This document shows, one piece after another, positions 1-8,229 of a DNA stretch of 58,865 bases. The notes beneath the pieces were generated by a model. The model saw only the letters and a program-made list of their open reading frames with translations. It did no database searches and was not told where the DNA came from. The first letter of the stretch is position 1; each line of letters starts with the position of its first letter. A program made the translations under genes and the position numbers. This stretch comes from an uncultured bacterium (GTDB taxonomy: Bacteria > Chloroflexota > Anaerolineae > J036 > Brachytrichaceae): NCBI GenBank assembly GCA_903921365.1, contig CAIXPS010000213.1, forward strand, positions 1-58,865. The letters run 5' to 3'.

Positions 1-128
1 GTGAAACCCGTGCCAACGGCAGTCTGTGGCGCAGTGGGCGCCGCAGGCGCATTACGCGCGAAGGCAACTCCGGCCACGGCTAATGACACTACGAATACGG
101 ACACTGGAACTACGAATCGAGCATGCAT
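1..128 (-). CDS. N-terminus of a secreted protein (cut by window edge)
   Basis: The minus strand opens with ATG at 128, six bases after a perfect GGAGG (135-139). The 42 codons before the edge give a typical Sec signal peptide: MHAR, then a hydrophobic run rich in Val and Ala, then a probable cleavage site after VAFA. After it comes an Ala/Pro/Thr-rich segment. There is no lipobox cysteine, so the product is probably secreted or anchored at its other end. The mature protein lies outside the window and its function cannot be told. The gene lies downstream of the 157-residue gene on the same strand, with a GTCTCA repeat pair (200-226) upstream of it. Confidence 0.6.
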   Translation of the reverse strand, partial: MHARFVVPVSVFVVSLAVAGVAFARNAPAAPTAPQTAVGTGF

Positions 129-199
129 GTCAAACCTCCAACGAATGGGAAAGTTGAAACTGACTACAGTTTTATGGTAGATACAAAAGCGGTCCGCGA

Positions 200-226
200 G
201 TCTCACATTTAGCCTTCTGCGTCTCA
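200..226. promoter_or_regulatory. Direct repeat GTCTCA-N15-GTCTCA, candidate operator (copy A)
   Basis: GTCTCA occurs at 200-205 and again at 221-226, a 21-bp step or two helical turns. The same arrangement occurs at 750-776. On the minus strand both pairs read TGAGAC and lie upstream of a minus-strand gene, here the secreted protein starting at 128. The right copy overlaps the stop codon of the next gene. A binding role is inferred. Confidence 0.45.
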
Positions 227-697
227 GATAACAGGTCGACTGGGGCTATTTCTTAGCCTGACCTCAATGCCGTCGCACCCCGGAAAGTACAAACGGAACT
301 CGCAGCAGTCCGCCTGGAACTCATAGGTGAAAACGCCGCGTTGTGGCTGACCAGATTCGACCGAGATCATCGTCGGGGCGGACTGTTCAGCCAACGACCA
401 TACCTGCCCGGCATGGTCTTGAAACAGCGCTGGCGCTCGCGCCAATCCCTGTAGCGGTGACAAACCGGTGTGAACCAAGGTCACGGCCTCCGGGCGCAAT
501 TCACTTCTGCCCGCGCCAAGAAAGACGTATTCAAGCGTAATCGCCACGTAGCGGAAACGCCCTGGCAAGCGGCGGTGGAATGCATCGAACCCGCATCTGT
601 CTTCCACCTGTATGCAGCGCACAGTCCACGCCGGCCCACAGGCGCCGCTCTCGTCGTCCGGTAAATCAGGCCGAGCTGGTGAGATGATATGAGTCAA
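224..697 (-). CDS. Hypothetical protein, 157 aa
   Basis: The start is TTG at 697, supported by AGGAGG (705-710) seven bases upstream. The product has no signal peptide or membrane helix. The C-terminal half alternates hydrophobic and polar residues (for example GVFTYEFQADCCEF, EFRLYFPGCDG), which suggests a beta-sandwich; no family is recognised with confidence. It is transcribed divergently from the large NTPase regulator at 841, and the gap between them holds a GTCTCA repeat pair. It may be a target of that regulator. Function unknown. Confidence 0.6.
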   Translation of the reverse strand: MTHIISPARPDLPDDESGACGPAWTVRCIQVEDRCGFDAFHRRLPGRFRYVAITLEYVFLGAGRSELRPEAVTLVHTGLSPLQGLARAPALFQDHAGQVWSLAEQSAPTMISVESGQPQRGVFTYEFQADCCEFRLYFPGCDGIEVRLRNSPSRPVI

Positions 698-749
698 TAA
701 TCGACCTCCTTGTAGATGCTTGAAACATACCGCCGCGGCGCGGGCGAAA

Positions 750-776
750 GTCTCAATTTGATTGCGCTCCGTCTCA
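750..776. promoter_or_regulatory. Direct repeat GTCTCA-N15-GTCTCA, candidate operator (copy B)
   Basis: GTCTCA at 750-755 and 771-776 repeats the 21-bp spacing of copy A at 200-226. Several bases inside the spacer and just after the second box also match. The pair lies between the divergent starts at 697 (minus) and 841 (plus). A plausible -10 for the plus gene, TACAAT, follows at 811-816. Confidence 0.45.
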
Positions 777-840
777 AATGGCGTCTGTGATTAGTTTACT
801 CGGTATCTGCTACAATGCGCGCACGCAGCGGGAGGCACGG

Positions 841-3531
841 ATGCCGGTTCGGACCAAGCGACAGTCTTCATCTTCCAGTCAGCCTGAGACGTTCCAAGAC
901 CATCTTCGGCGCGCGCTCGAACAGTTCCATGACGCCCAGTGGCTCGGTGAACACTCCCCTTTATCCGCGCCGTACTTCCTGGGTTCCGACCAGCGCCCAT
1001 CTCCAGCGGGTTTTGGATCGATACAGCGGGGAGAGACACTGCAACGCCTATTGCGCCAGGCTGCCGACTGGCTGGCTACTCAGGGCGAGGATGCACATGA
1101 AAGCTTCGATGTGGTCCGCCAGTCCTACTTTCAGCGGCCAGCACTGACGGCTGAGGAAGTGGGGCGTCGATTGAATATGTCTCGCGCCACCTACTTTCGC
1201 CGGCGTGAACAGGCCATTCAACATTTATCCGCCGCCTTCATCAGACAAATCAACCCCGCGTTGCGCCTGGACCGCCCATCACATCCCGAACAGATCATCG
1301 GGCGGGATGAGTTGCGCCAGGCGTGCTTGCACGCTCTTCAGTCTGGGCGAACGGTTGGGCTGAGCGGCCCGGCTGGCGTTGGCAAGACGACGATCGGGGC
1401 ATCCCTTATCGATCAGATGACCGCGCGTCACACCTTCTGGTTCACTTTCATCCCAGGCCTGAATGATCATCTTGGCAGTGTGTTGTTCGCCCTGGGCTAT
1501 TTCCTGTGGCAGCAGGGTGCGGCCAACCTGTGGGGACAATTGGCGGCCGACCAGGGCCGCATCAATCCGACCATCCTGACCCGGCTGTTGCATGCCGACT
1601 TGGATGCGTTGCACCCGGCGCGCCCCGTGTTGTGTTTCGATGAGGTCGATCTTCTGCGCCCCGATGAGGCCGAGTCACACGCCCTTATCGTTGCGTTCCT
1701 GGGCAGCTTGCGCGGATCGTGCGGCTGCCTGTTTATCGGCCAGCGCCCCTTGATCGAGGTAGACGAGCAGTTTGCCCTCGATGGCTTGAGCGCGCCCGAT
1801 GTGCAACAATACCTGGAGTTAGCCGGGATCACTCTGACGGCGGAGGATCGCCAACACCTGATCGCTCTGACCGCTGGCAACCCACGCCTGATCGGCCTGC
1901 TCATGTCGTTGCATCACTCAGGTGAATCGATCACGGCTGTGCTACAGCGTCTGCAGACCGCGCCGTCGGTGGAGTTTCTGTTGAACCGCATCCGGCAACA
2001 CCTCGACCTGGCAACCCAGGACTTGCTTGACGACTTATCGGTTTTCCGCCGCTCTGCGCCGGCGGACGCATGGTCGCGGGACATCCAAACCACGCTTGTC
2101 GATCGGCGCCTGGCCGCCTATGATGCGCATGGCGGTATTGCGCTGTTACCCACATTGCGCGCCGTAATCGTTGACAGGCTACGCCCCGACATACGCCGGC
2201 AGTCGCATCTCAAAGCTGCCAATATCCGCGCCGCGCGCGCCGAGCACACCGCGGCTGCATATCACCTCGTCCGCGCAGGTGAAGCAGGCCGCGCCGTCAG
2301 CCTGTGGTATGGGCATCGCACCGAGGAGATCAATCAGGGTCAGGGCAGCGCGGCGTTGGCGTTGTTCGAGCAAGTAGATCAAGGCGAACTCGTGGGTGCG
2401 CAGCGTGATGAATGGGCGCTCGCAGTCGCTGAACTGCGCAGGCTGGCCGGGCAGGACCCCCGCGCCAATCTGCGAGAGGCCAATTGGCACTCACCGGTGT
2501 ACAAGGCGCAAGCCAAACGGCTGGAAGGCGACGTGGCTGAGTTGCTGGGTCATATCGACGATGCGATCAAATCGTACCAGGACGGTCTGGCAACGGTCGA
2601 GAATCTCCTGGCTGAGAAAACGCTATTCGAAAAGAACCTGGGCTGGGTTTACATGCGCCAGGGCGGCGCCAGCCTCGATCTGGCCTGGCAAAAAGCCTGC
2701 CTCGCCCGGTTCGAGGCCGAACGGCTGCAGGGGGATATTCAGTCGCGCCTGGGCGGCTTCGCTCAGGCCGAAGTCCACTATACGCAAGCTCTCGCTCTGG
2801 CTGAGTCGTTCAACCACGTCGAAGGCAAGGCCAAGACGCATAACCACCTGGCAACGTTACTCACACGCCAGTGCCGGTTGGATGAGGCGGGTGACCATCG
2901 CCAGCAGGCGATCACGCTCTTCCAGCAGATGGGCAACCAGGTCCACCTTGCCGGGGCCAAACTCAATATGGCGTTCCACTACAATCTGGTCGGCCAGCAG
3001 CAGGCCGTCATGCCGCCGGCAGAGGCTTCACTCGCCGGTGTCTTCGAATTGGCGGTGCAGGTGGCGACAGAAGCACTTATCCTGTTTAAGCAGTTGGGAC
3101 AGATGCAGGGACAGGTCATCGCCCTGCAGAACCTGGCAGAGGCTCATCTCTTCCTGGGTCATCTGGCGGAGGCGGAGCAAAGCGCCCAGCGCGTCATTGA
3201 TTCACAGGCGCCGGCTGTGTTGCCGGATGGGCTGCGCACCCTGGGCGAAGTCCGGCTGATGCAGGGCAACGCGGCTGCTGCAGAGGAGCTCATTCGCCAG
3301 TCAATCACCTTGGCAAAGCAGAACGCCGATCGCTACCTGGAAGCCTACGGATGGCGCGCCCTGGCTCACACCCTGTGCATTGATAATCGTCAGAACGAAG
3401 GACAGCTTGCCTGTGACGAGGCCATTGTCCTGTTCGAGTCACTCGAACTACCGCAGGAGGTTGAGCGCTGCCGCGCGATGTGGGCGCGTCTCGCTGCCTC
3501 GCTGCCTAAGCGCCAAGTCTCACCACAGTAG
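841..3531 (+). CDS. HTH-NTPase-TPR regulator of STAND/MalT type
   Basis: A large cytoplasmic regulator of 896 aa. The start is ATG 841 after GGGAGG (830-835); an in-frame ATG 63 bases upstream has no ribosome site and precedes the probable -10. Residues about 10-145 form a helical domain ending in a helix-turn-helix (AEEVGRRLNMSRATYFRRRE). A P-loop NTPase follows, with Walker A GPAGVGKT at about 176-183 and a Walker B-like VLCFDEVD. The C-terminal half is built of TPR-like helical repeats. Such proteins usually sense a ligand through the repeats, oligomerise with ATP and activate transcription. The N-terminal domain is shared with the receiver protein at 13841. It is divergent from the gene at 697 and converges with the gene ending at 3506, overlapping it by 26 bp. 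The ligand is unknown. Confidence 0.8.
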   Translation: MPVRTKRQSSSSSQPETFQDHLRRALEQFHDAQWLGEHSPLSAPYFLGSDQRPSPAGFGSIQRGETLQRLLRQAADWLATQGEDAHESFDVVRQSYFQRPALTAEEVGRRLNMSRATYFRRREQAIQHLSAAFIRQINPALRLDRPSHPEQIIGRDELRQACLHALQSGRTVGLSGPAGVGKTTIGASLIDQMTARHTFWFTFIPGLNDHLGSVLFALGYFLWQQGAANLWGQLAADQGRINPTILTRLLHADLDALHPARPVLCFDEVDLLRPDEAESHALIVAFLGSLRGSCGCLFIGQRPLIEVDEQFALDGLSAPDVQQYLELAGITLTAEDRQHLIALTAGNPRLIGLLMSLHHSGESITAVLQRLQTAPSVEFLLNRIRQHLDLATQDLLDDLSVFRRSAPADAWSRDIQTTLVDRRLAAYDAHGGIALLPTLRAVIVDRLRPDIRRQSHLKAANIRAARAEHTAAAYHLVRAGEAGRAVSLWYGHRTEEINQGQGSAALALFEQVDQGELVGAQRDEWALAVAELRRLAGQDPRANLREANWHSPVYKAQAKRLEGDVAELLGHIDDAIKSYQDGLATVENLLAEKTLFEKNLGWVYMRQGGASLDLAWQKACLARFEAERLQGDIQSRLGGFAQAEVHYTQALALAESFNHVEGKAKTHNHLATLLTRQCRLDEAGDHRQQAITLFQQMGNQVHLAGAKLNMAFHYNLVGQQQAVMPPAEASLAGVFELAVQVATEALILFKQLGQMQGQVIALQNLAEAHLFLGHLAEAEQSAQRVIDSQAPAVLPDGLRTLGEVRLMQGNAAAAEELIRQSITLAKQNADRYLEAYGWRALAHTLCIDNRQNEGQLACDEAIVLFESLELPQEVERCRAMWARLAASLPKRQVSPQ

Positions 3532-4411
3532 ACCCACCCCATCTCCTGGTGCAAAGCTTATTGTTGGTGCGGTGCATATCCAGCCGAGCCCGCCCAACGC
3601 TGCGATGCCACCGTCCGGTCGGCACGCACTCCGCGTAGGGTATCCTCACGTATTGTGCCAGACACCATAAGGCGTTGTTGTCATCGACGTCATTACTGAC
3701 TTCATTGGTGGTTTCGAGGTGGGTAAGAAACCTTGTAATGAAGTCTTCAAGCGTTTTGCCTGTTTCGCCTTGATACGCTTCCGACTGCAATATTTGCAGA
3801 TATTCATTAGGAGAAGAGCCTGTTTCTAATTGTCTTCTGCCACCCAATGTCCTTCCCTGTCCTTGCTCTGGCATGATAGGGAAACATTCAACCAATCCCA
3901 CAGACCAGCCCGGAAAAGCGCAAATACGCCCATCGTGAATGACTTCTGACTTAGTTTGGCCCCGCTGAGCGCTTGAATATGCTTGTGGAAAGTAGGCGAG
4001 CTCGTCCGTGGCGATTGCCTGTCTTAAGGCATCCCATATCCAGACCTGTTTCTCCTTATTGACACGAACAGGTGTAAGAGGCTCTGAGACTGAAGGTCTG
4101 GTCTGGTATATTTTCCCTTCTGCGGCGTGTTTCAGAATAGCGGCGTTCATCAGGTCAAACAGGGACGGCAGCGGCATTGCCAGAGGTGTCAGCTCTAAAC
4201 GATCAAATCCTTGCGGAACTTTTCGGGCTACAAGCTCACTATGAGCAGCAAATAGTTCTACAACCTGTTCCTGGGTTGGCACAGGATACTCTTTACCGTC
4301 AATCCCAATCAACCCGGAATTTCCCGATTGTGGAAGCAGGGTTAAGATTCCTGTTCGGTTCAATGCGGCAAGGGCGCGAGTATATTCTTTCTCAAGAGTC
4401 GTGCTATTCAA
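3506..4411 (-). CDS. Hypothetical protein, 301 aa, possibly with aberrant C-terminus
   Basis: The start is TTG 4411 with an AAGGGGTGA ribosome site close upstream. The product is soluble and of no family I recognise. The first 265 residues or so look like a normal globular protein (motifs ALNRTGILTLLPQSG, ICAFPGWSVGLVECFP). The last 35 residues are rich in Arg, Trp and Cys and read like out-of-frame sequence, and the ORF runs 26 bp into the end of the convergent regulator gene. The natural C-terminus may therefore have been lost through a frameshift near 3600. Base composition is somewhat more AT-rich than neighbouring genes, compatible with later acquisition. Confidence 0.55.
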   Translation of the reverse strand: MNSTTLEKEYTRALAALNRTGILTLLPQSGNSGLIGIDGKEYPVPTQEQVVELFAAHSELVARKVPQGFDRLELTPLAMPLPSLFDLMNAAILKHAAEGKIYQTRPSVSEPLTPVRVNKEKQVWIWDALRQAIATDELAYFPQAYSSAQRGQTKSEVIHDGRICAFPGWSVGLVECFPIMPEQGQGRTLGGRRQLETGSSPNEYLQILQSEAYQGETGKTLEDFITRFLTHLETTNEVSNDVDDNNALWCLAQYVRIPYAECVPTGRWHRSVGRARLDMHRTNNKLCTRRWGGSTVVRLGA

Positions 4412-4475
4412 AGTTCACCCCTTAAGATTTTACAGGCAGGTGTGACCAGCCTGCTGGTTTTATCCACCAAACTAA

Positions 4476-4508
4476 AAACGACCGCATGGGAAACCCATGC
4501 GGTCGTTT
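4476..4508 (-). terminator. Intrinsic terminator of the EXORDIUM-like gene
   Basis: A perfect 15-bp stem (4476-4490 with 4494-4508) and a three-base loop. On the minus strand the stem ends in TTT and the run continues to five T. It lies 40-70 bases downstream of the stop at 4548. A-rich and T-rich flanks on both sides could let it work in both directions. Confidence 0.8.
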
Positions 4509-4547
4509 ATCAGGCGTGCTGATTGTCGGCGGTCTAGCGGCTAGCGA

Positions 4548-5606
4548 CTAGCGACTGATCGCGCAAGCACTCGTGTCATTGCGCCACTCGCGCTGGATGA
4601 TGTACGGGTGGCCGTTCAGCGTCATGTTGCTGCCGTTCGCAGCGACTGTGCCGTAGTTGTACGCGCACTTGTCGCCGTCCTCGTAGCCCACCGAGTCATA
4701 CCAGGCAGTGCCGTTCGGATCGGTAGCTGACTCGAAGTGCTCGTGCGAACTGATCGAGATCTCCGAGTCGGCAGCGATATTGGCGTTCGGCGAATTTGTG
4801 AAACTGCGGCAGCTTGCGCCCCATGTCTCGGCGTAGGGCATGTTGGCATAAAGCACGTTGGCGCCGCTTAATGCGAAGTTGCCATGATAGGCGCAGTAAA
4901 CCGGGTGGCTGGTGCCAGGAGTGCAATCCACTGAGTCATAACAACTCTCAATGCCACTGGCCGTGTAGACGAAGAACGTGCTGGATTGATCCACCGTCCA
5001 GCCATTTACCTGAATGGCATGCGCGACTTCGGCCCGAATATCGCTGTCCAGCAACGGGTTGGATGCGCTACCCGCGCGAGGATACGCTGCCGTGTCAGTC
5101 CAGGTAGTTAATAGAACCGAGCTATTCTGCATGTAGGTTTTTGTCGTTGATCCCTGGTAGTACTGTGTGTTGATGTTATAGAAGCTGGTGGCGTTAATGT
5201 CGGTGAAGTAGCGGTTGAGCAGCGTCTGATAGCCACTGGCGACTGTCTTGCCTGTGGGGATCCAGAAGATCGTATACGCCTTCACGTTCTGCATGATCGG
5301 CCCGTTGTGATAGACGAGGTTGCGTGTGCGGGCAAAAGCGTACGGCCCGGCGCCCTGCGCCGCTTCCTGACGATGCCAGTCGGCGCTGCGGTGCAGGTAT
5401 ACGGAGCCGCCGCCATTTGACATCCATTGCGCTGAACGACCCTCGGCGGAGGGTACTCCACTGGCGGAGAGTACTCCGCTGGCGGGAGGCGCCCCACCGG
5501 TCGAATCGCCGCCGGAAGTCTCAGCATAAGCTGTGCCGGGCAAAACAGAAATACTGATCATCAAGGCAAGCAGTGCGGAAGGTTTTAGCAATCGGAACAT
5601 GTTCAA
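4548..5606 (-). CDS. Secreted EXORDIUM/PHI-1-like protein
   Basis: 352 aa. Residues 1-28 are a signal peptide ending near TAYA. A low-complexity stretch follows with a six-residue repeat of the ASGVLS type, seen in the DNA as 18-bp units near 5443-5490. The folded part contains VYHNGPIMQNVKAYTIFWIP, a YCAYHGNF motif and, near the C-terminus, SSHEHFESATDP followed by WYDSVGYEDGDKCAY. This order resembles the phosphate-induced protein 1 / EXORDIUM family of plants and its bacterial relatives, where a His-Glu motif and TDP precede W-x-D and a final Cys. A zinc-dependent activity is possible but unproven. It is probably exported. It has its own terminator and lies alone between other transcription units. 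Confidence 0.65.
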   Translation of the reverse strand: MNMFRLLKPSALLALMISISVLPGTAYAETSGGDSTGGAPPASGVLSASGVPSAEGRSAQWMSNGGGSVYLHRSADWHRQEAAQGAGPYAFARTRNLVYHNGPIMQNVKAYTIFWIPTGKTVASGYQTLLNRYFTDINATSFYNINTQYYQGSTTKTYMQNSSVLLTTWTDTAAYPRAGSASNPLLDSDIRAEVAHAIQVNGWTVDQSSTFFVYTASGIESCYDSVDCTPGTSHPVYCAYHGNFALSGANVLYANMPYAETWGASCRSFTNSPNANIAADSEISISSHEHFESATDPNGTAWYDSVGYEDGDKCAYNYGTVAANGSNMTLNGHPYIIQREWRNDTSACAISR

Positions 5607-5697
5607 ACTCCTATATCAATTACAACCGAATCAAACAACCCAAGACCTGAACAGCATGTTCTATGGAGTGCCATTGAGGAGAACGACGAGAATAAAG

Positions 5698-5723
5698 CCA
5701 TGTGTTCCTTGCAGAACACATGG
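5698..5723 (-). terminator. Probable terminator of the fucosidase operon
   Basis: Arms CCATGTGTTC and GAACACATGG pair perfectly over 10 bp with a six-base loop, 50-75 bases beyond the GH95 stop codon. The trailing minus-strand sequence CTTTATTCTC is only moderately T-rich, so termination may be partial. Confidence 0.5.
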
Positions 5724-5771
5724 GGTTGGCTGCTAAATGATAACGCGCAACGCGGTTTTGTCAATGTAAAT

Positions 5772-8123
5772 TTACAGGGTCGCCAAAAGATACTCGCCTC
5801 CGCTCCGCGTTGCGAACTCATACACGCCGCGAACCGGTTCAGACACTGGCACAACAGTTCCTGAACACACGACCGTGACCGGGACCGCCGAGCGCACCCT
5901 GCACGGAGCGCCCAGCAGCGAGCAGACGCGCGCAGACACAAGCATATGCGCCCGCCATACGATGCCGACCTCAAACCCGCCGCGAGCGCGCAGGCCTTCC
6001 ACGCTTCCCTCTGCCCACTCATCTGGGAGCGCAGGTAATAGCGCGATGATGCCCGCATGGCTGTGGAGCAGCATCTCGGCAATACCTGCTGTTGCGCCGG
6101 TGTTGTAATCCAGCTCATAGGCATGCGCCGGGGCAAGCCGCGTGCCAGCAAACAGGCTGTCACCCGCCTCGACGCGCAACAGGGTCATCAGACTGGCATA
6201 GGCGGCGCGACTATCTGCAAGGCGCGCATAGAACAGCGTCATGTTGTTGCGCGACCACGCTCCCTCTTCGTATCCAGGCGCACACACCCGCCGTTCCACT
6301 GATGTCCGCGCCGCCCGTGCCAAGTCTGGCGCGCCTTCAGGGGTGATCTGTGCGAATGGGTACACGCCCAGCAGGTGACTGGTGTGGCGATGGCCGGGGA
6401 TGGCCTCGTCGTAGTCCTCCAGCCATTCCTGGATCTGACCGTTTTTGCCAACTTGATACGGCGGCAATTGACTGCGCATGGTTTGCAGGGCTGCTTGAAA
6501 ATCCGCATCGATGTCGAGCGCCTGGCTCGCCTGGATGCACGCGTCAAACAATTCCCGAATGAGAACGTGATCGACCGTCGGCCCAAGCGCCACCGTATAG
6601 GCTTTACCCTCGTGAAGAAATGCATTCTCTGGCGAGTTTCCCGCCCCGCTGACCAGCCAACCCGTCCGTGGGTCGCGCACAAGGTAGGCCTGACAGAATT
6701 CCGCCGCCTCTTTAAGGATCGGGTAGGCGCGTTCAGCCAGAAACCGCCTATCACCGGTGAAGGCATAGTGATCCCACAGGTGCATGGCAGCCCACACACC
6801 GCCCGTCGGGAACGCGCCCCAGTCGATGCTCCAACCCCACGCAGAGAATCCCCAGGCATTTGAGAATATGTGCGCCACCCAACCCGGAAAACCGTAGAGC
6901 GCCTGTGCCGTCCGTCGACCGGAGGGCACGAGCGTCTGCTCAATCCAGCGAAGCAGAGGCTGGTGACATTCGCTCAGATTCGTCACCTCCGCCAGCCAAT
7001 AGTTCATCTGCGTGTTGATATCCAGGTGATAGTCACACGTCCAGCCGATCCTGCACGCCGTGTTGTCGTTCCACGCGCCTTGCAAATGCGCCGGAAGCGG
7101 CGAATCGGGGCGTGAACTGCCGATCAACAGGTAGCGCCCGAACTGGAAAAGCAGCGCGCACAGGTGCGGATCGGCGGCGCCTTGCCGGACGCATTCGATG
7201 CGTTCATTCACCGCCAGGTCGGGGCGTGGATTAGGGCCAAGGTCGAGAGTAGCGCGACGGAACCACTTTTGGTGCTCGGCCACGTGCGCCTGGCGCAGTT
7301 GCGCGCAGGATATTTCTGAGGCCCGTTGAATCTGTTCCTGACAGTGCGCTATCGCGTCGTTGCCGCCATACGTGGCGCCCATCGCGAGCAGGAGAGTGGC
7401 TGCATTGGCTTGTTCTATCACCAGTTGTGCGCCAGCGGTGTGGATGGTCCCGCCTTCAATTAATACCCGCAAGCGGGCATGGCCGGAAACACCCGATCGC
7501 CCATCGCTGTGCTGGTTTTCGCGCGCCTGCGTGTCGAGCCGGAGCATGTCTGCGCTATCGGCGCACACGACGAAAGGTTGTTCGTCGCCATCCAGCGCGA
7601 CGCGAAAGGTGAGTTTGCCAGGCTGGCTGCACGTCAGGCGGATCACCATGACCTGGTGGACGGCGCTGACAAACACCTCGCGTTGATACTGCGCCTGATC
7701 AATACCGTACTGAACAGTCGCAACCGCCTCATCCAGGTTCAGCGTCCGACGGTAGTCGCGCTCTTCTAATGTCATCTGGCTGAAAAACAGGCGCAGATTG
7801 CCAAACGGCAGATTCGTGCCGTAGTTCAACTTGCGACCTTCGAGTTCACGCGCCAGCGTATTGGCGGCGTCAATCTCGCGATTCAACAAGTGTTGTCGCA
7901 CTTGCTGGAAAATGGCGGGGCTTCCTGGCGGGTTGTTATCGAGCGCAGGATCTCCCGACCAGAAAGTCGTTTCGCTCAGGGCGATCCGCTCGACGCGCGC
8001 GCCGCCGTAAACCATCGCACCCATCCGGCCATTAGCCAGCGGTAACCCGTCGCGCCAATGCTCCGCCGGTTTGCGATACCAAAACGAACTCTCACTACCT
8101 GATGATTCATTGTTGCTATTCAT
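5772..8123 (-). CDS. GH95 alpha-L-fucosidase
   Basis: 783 aa, the usual size for family GH95, inverting enzymes that release terminal alpha-1,2-linked fucose. The N-terminus has the family signature (WYRKPAEHWRDGLPLANGRM, then VYGGARVERIALSE, TTFWSGDP). The central (alpha/alpha)6 barrel carries DYHLDINTQMNYW, whose Asn residues correspond to those that activate water, and EEGAWSRNNM and GHRHTSHLLGVYPF. The C-terminus keeps the DYNTGATAGIAEML and LPALPDEW motifs. The start chosen is ATG 8123 with GGAG seven bases upstream; a longer frame to 8162 has no ribosome site. No signal peptide is seen, so it probably acts on imported oligosaccharides in the cytoplasm. It is the last gene of the transporter-fucosidase operon. 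Confidence 0.92.
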   Translation of the reverse strand: MNSNNESSGSESSFWYRKPAEHWRDGLPLANGRMGAMVYGGARVERIALSETTFWSGDPALDNNPPGSPAIFQQVRQHLLNREIDAANTLARELEGRKLNYGTNLPFGNLRLFFSQMTLEERDYRRTLNLDEAVATVQYGIDQAQYQREVFVSAVHQVMVIRLTCSQPGKLTFRVALDGDEQPFVVCADSADMLRLDTQARENQHSDGRSGVSGHARLRVLIEGGTIHTAGAQLVIEQANAATLLLAMGATYGGNDAIAHCQEQIQRASEISCAQLRQAHVAEHQKWFRRATLDLGPNPRPDLAVNERIECVRQGAADPHLCALLFQFGRYLLIGSSRPDSPLPAHLQGAWNDNTACRIGWTCDYHLDINTQMNYWLAEVTNLSECHQPLLRWIEQTLVPSGRRTAQALYGFPGWVAHIFSNAWGFSAWGWSIDWGAFPTGGVWAAMHLWDHYAFTGDRRFLAERAYPILKEAAEFCQAYLVRDPRTGWLVSGAGNSPENAFLHEGKAYTVALGPTVDHVLIRELFDACIQASQALDIDADFQAALQTMRSQLPPYQVGKNGQIQEWLEDYDEAIPGHRHTSHLLGVYPFAQITPEGAPDLARAARTSVERRVCAPGYEEGAWSRNNMTLFYARLADSRAAYASLMTLLRVEAGDSLFAGTRLAPAHAYELDYNTGATAGIAEMLLHSHAGIIALLPALPDEWAEGSVEGLRARGGFEVGIVWRAHMLVSARVCSLLGAPCRVRSAVPVTVVCSGTVVPVSEPVRGVYEFATRSGGEYLLATL

Positions 8124-8229
8124 ACCATGACTCCACAACCGACGTAGACGCGCCACGATCACTCACTTTTAGCGCCCGGCACGCTTCTGTAGACTGTCCG
8201 ACCTGCTTGTTCTATGGCAGTTGGTTGTT

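Noticed and set aside
2396-3259. 287-codon plus-strand frame inside the regulator at 841
   Set aside because: Out-of-frame reading of a GC-rich TPR region, very rich in Ser, Arg and Trp.
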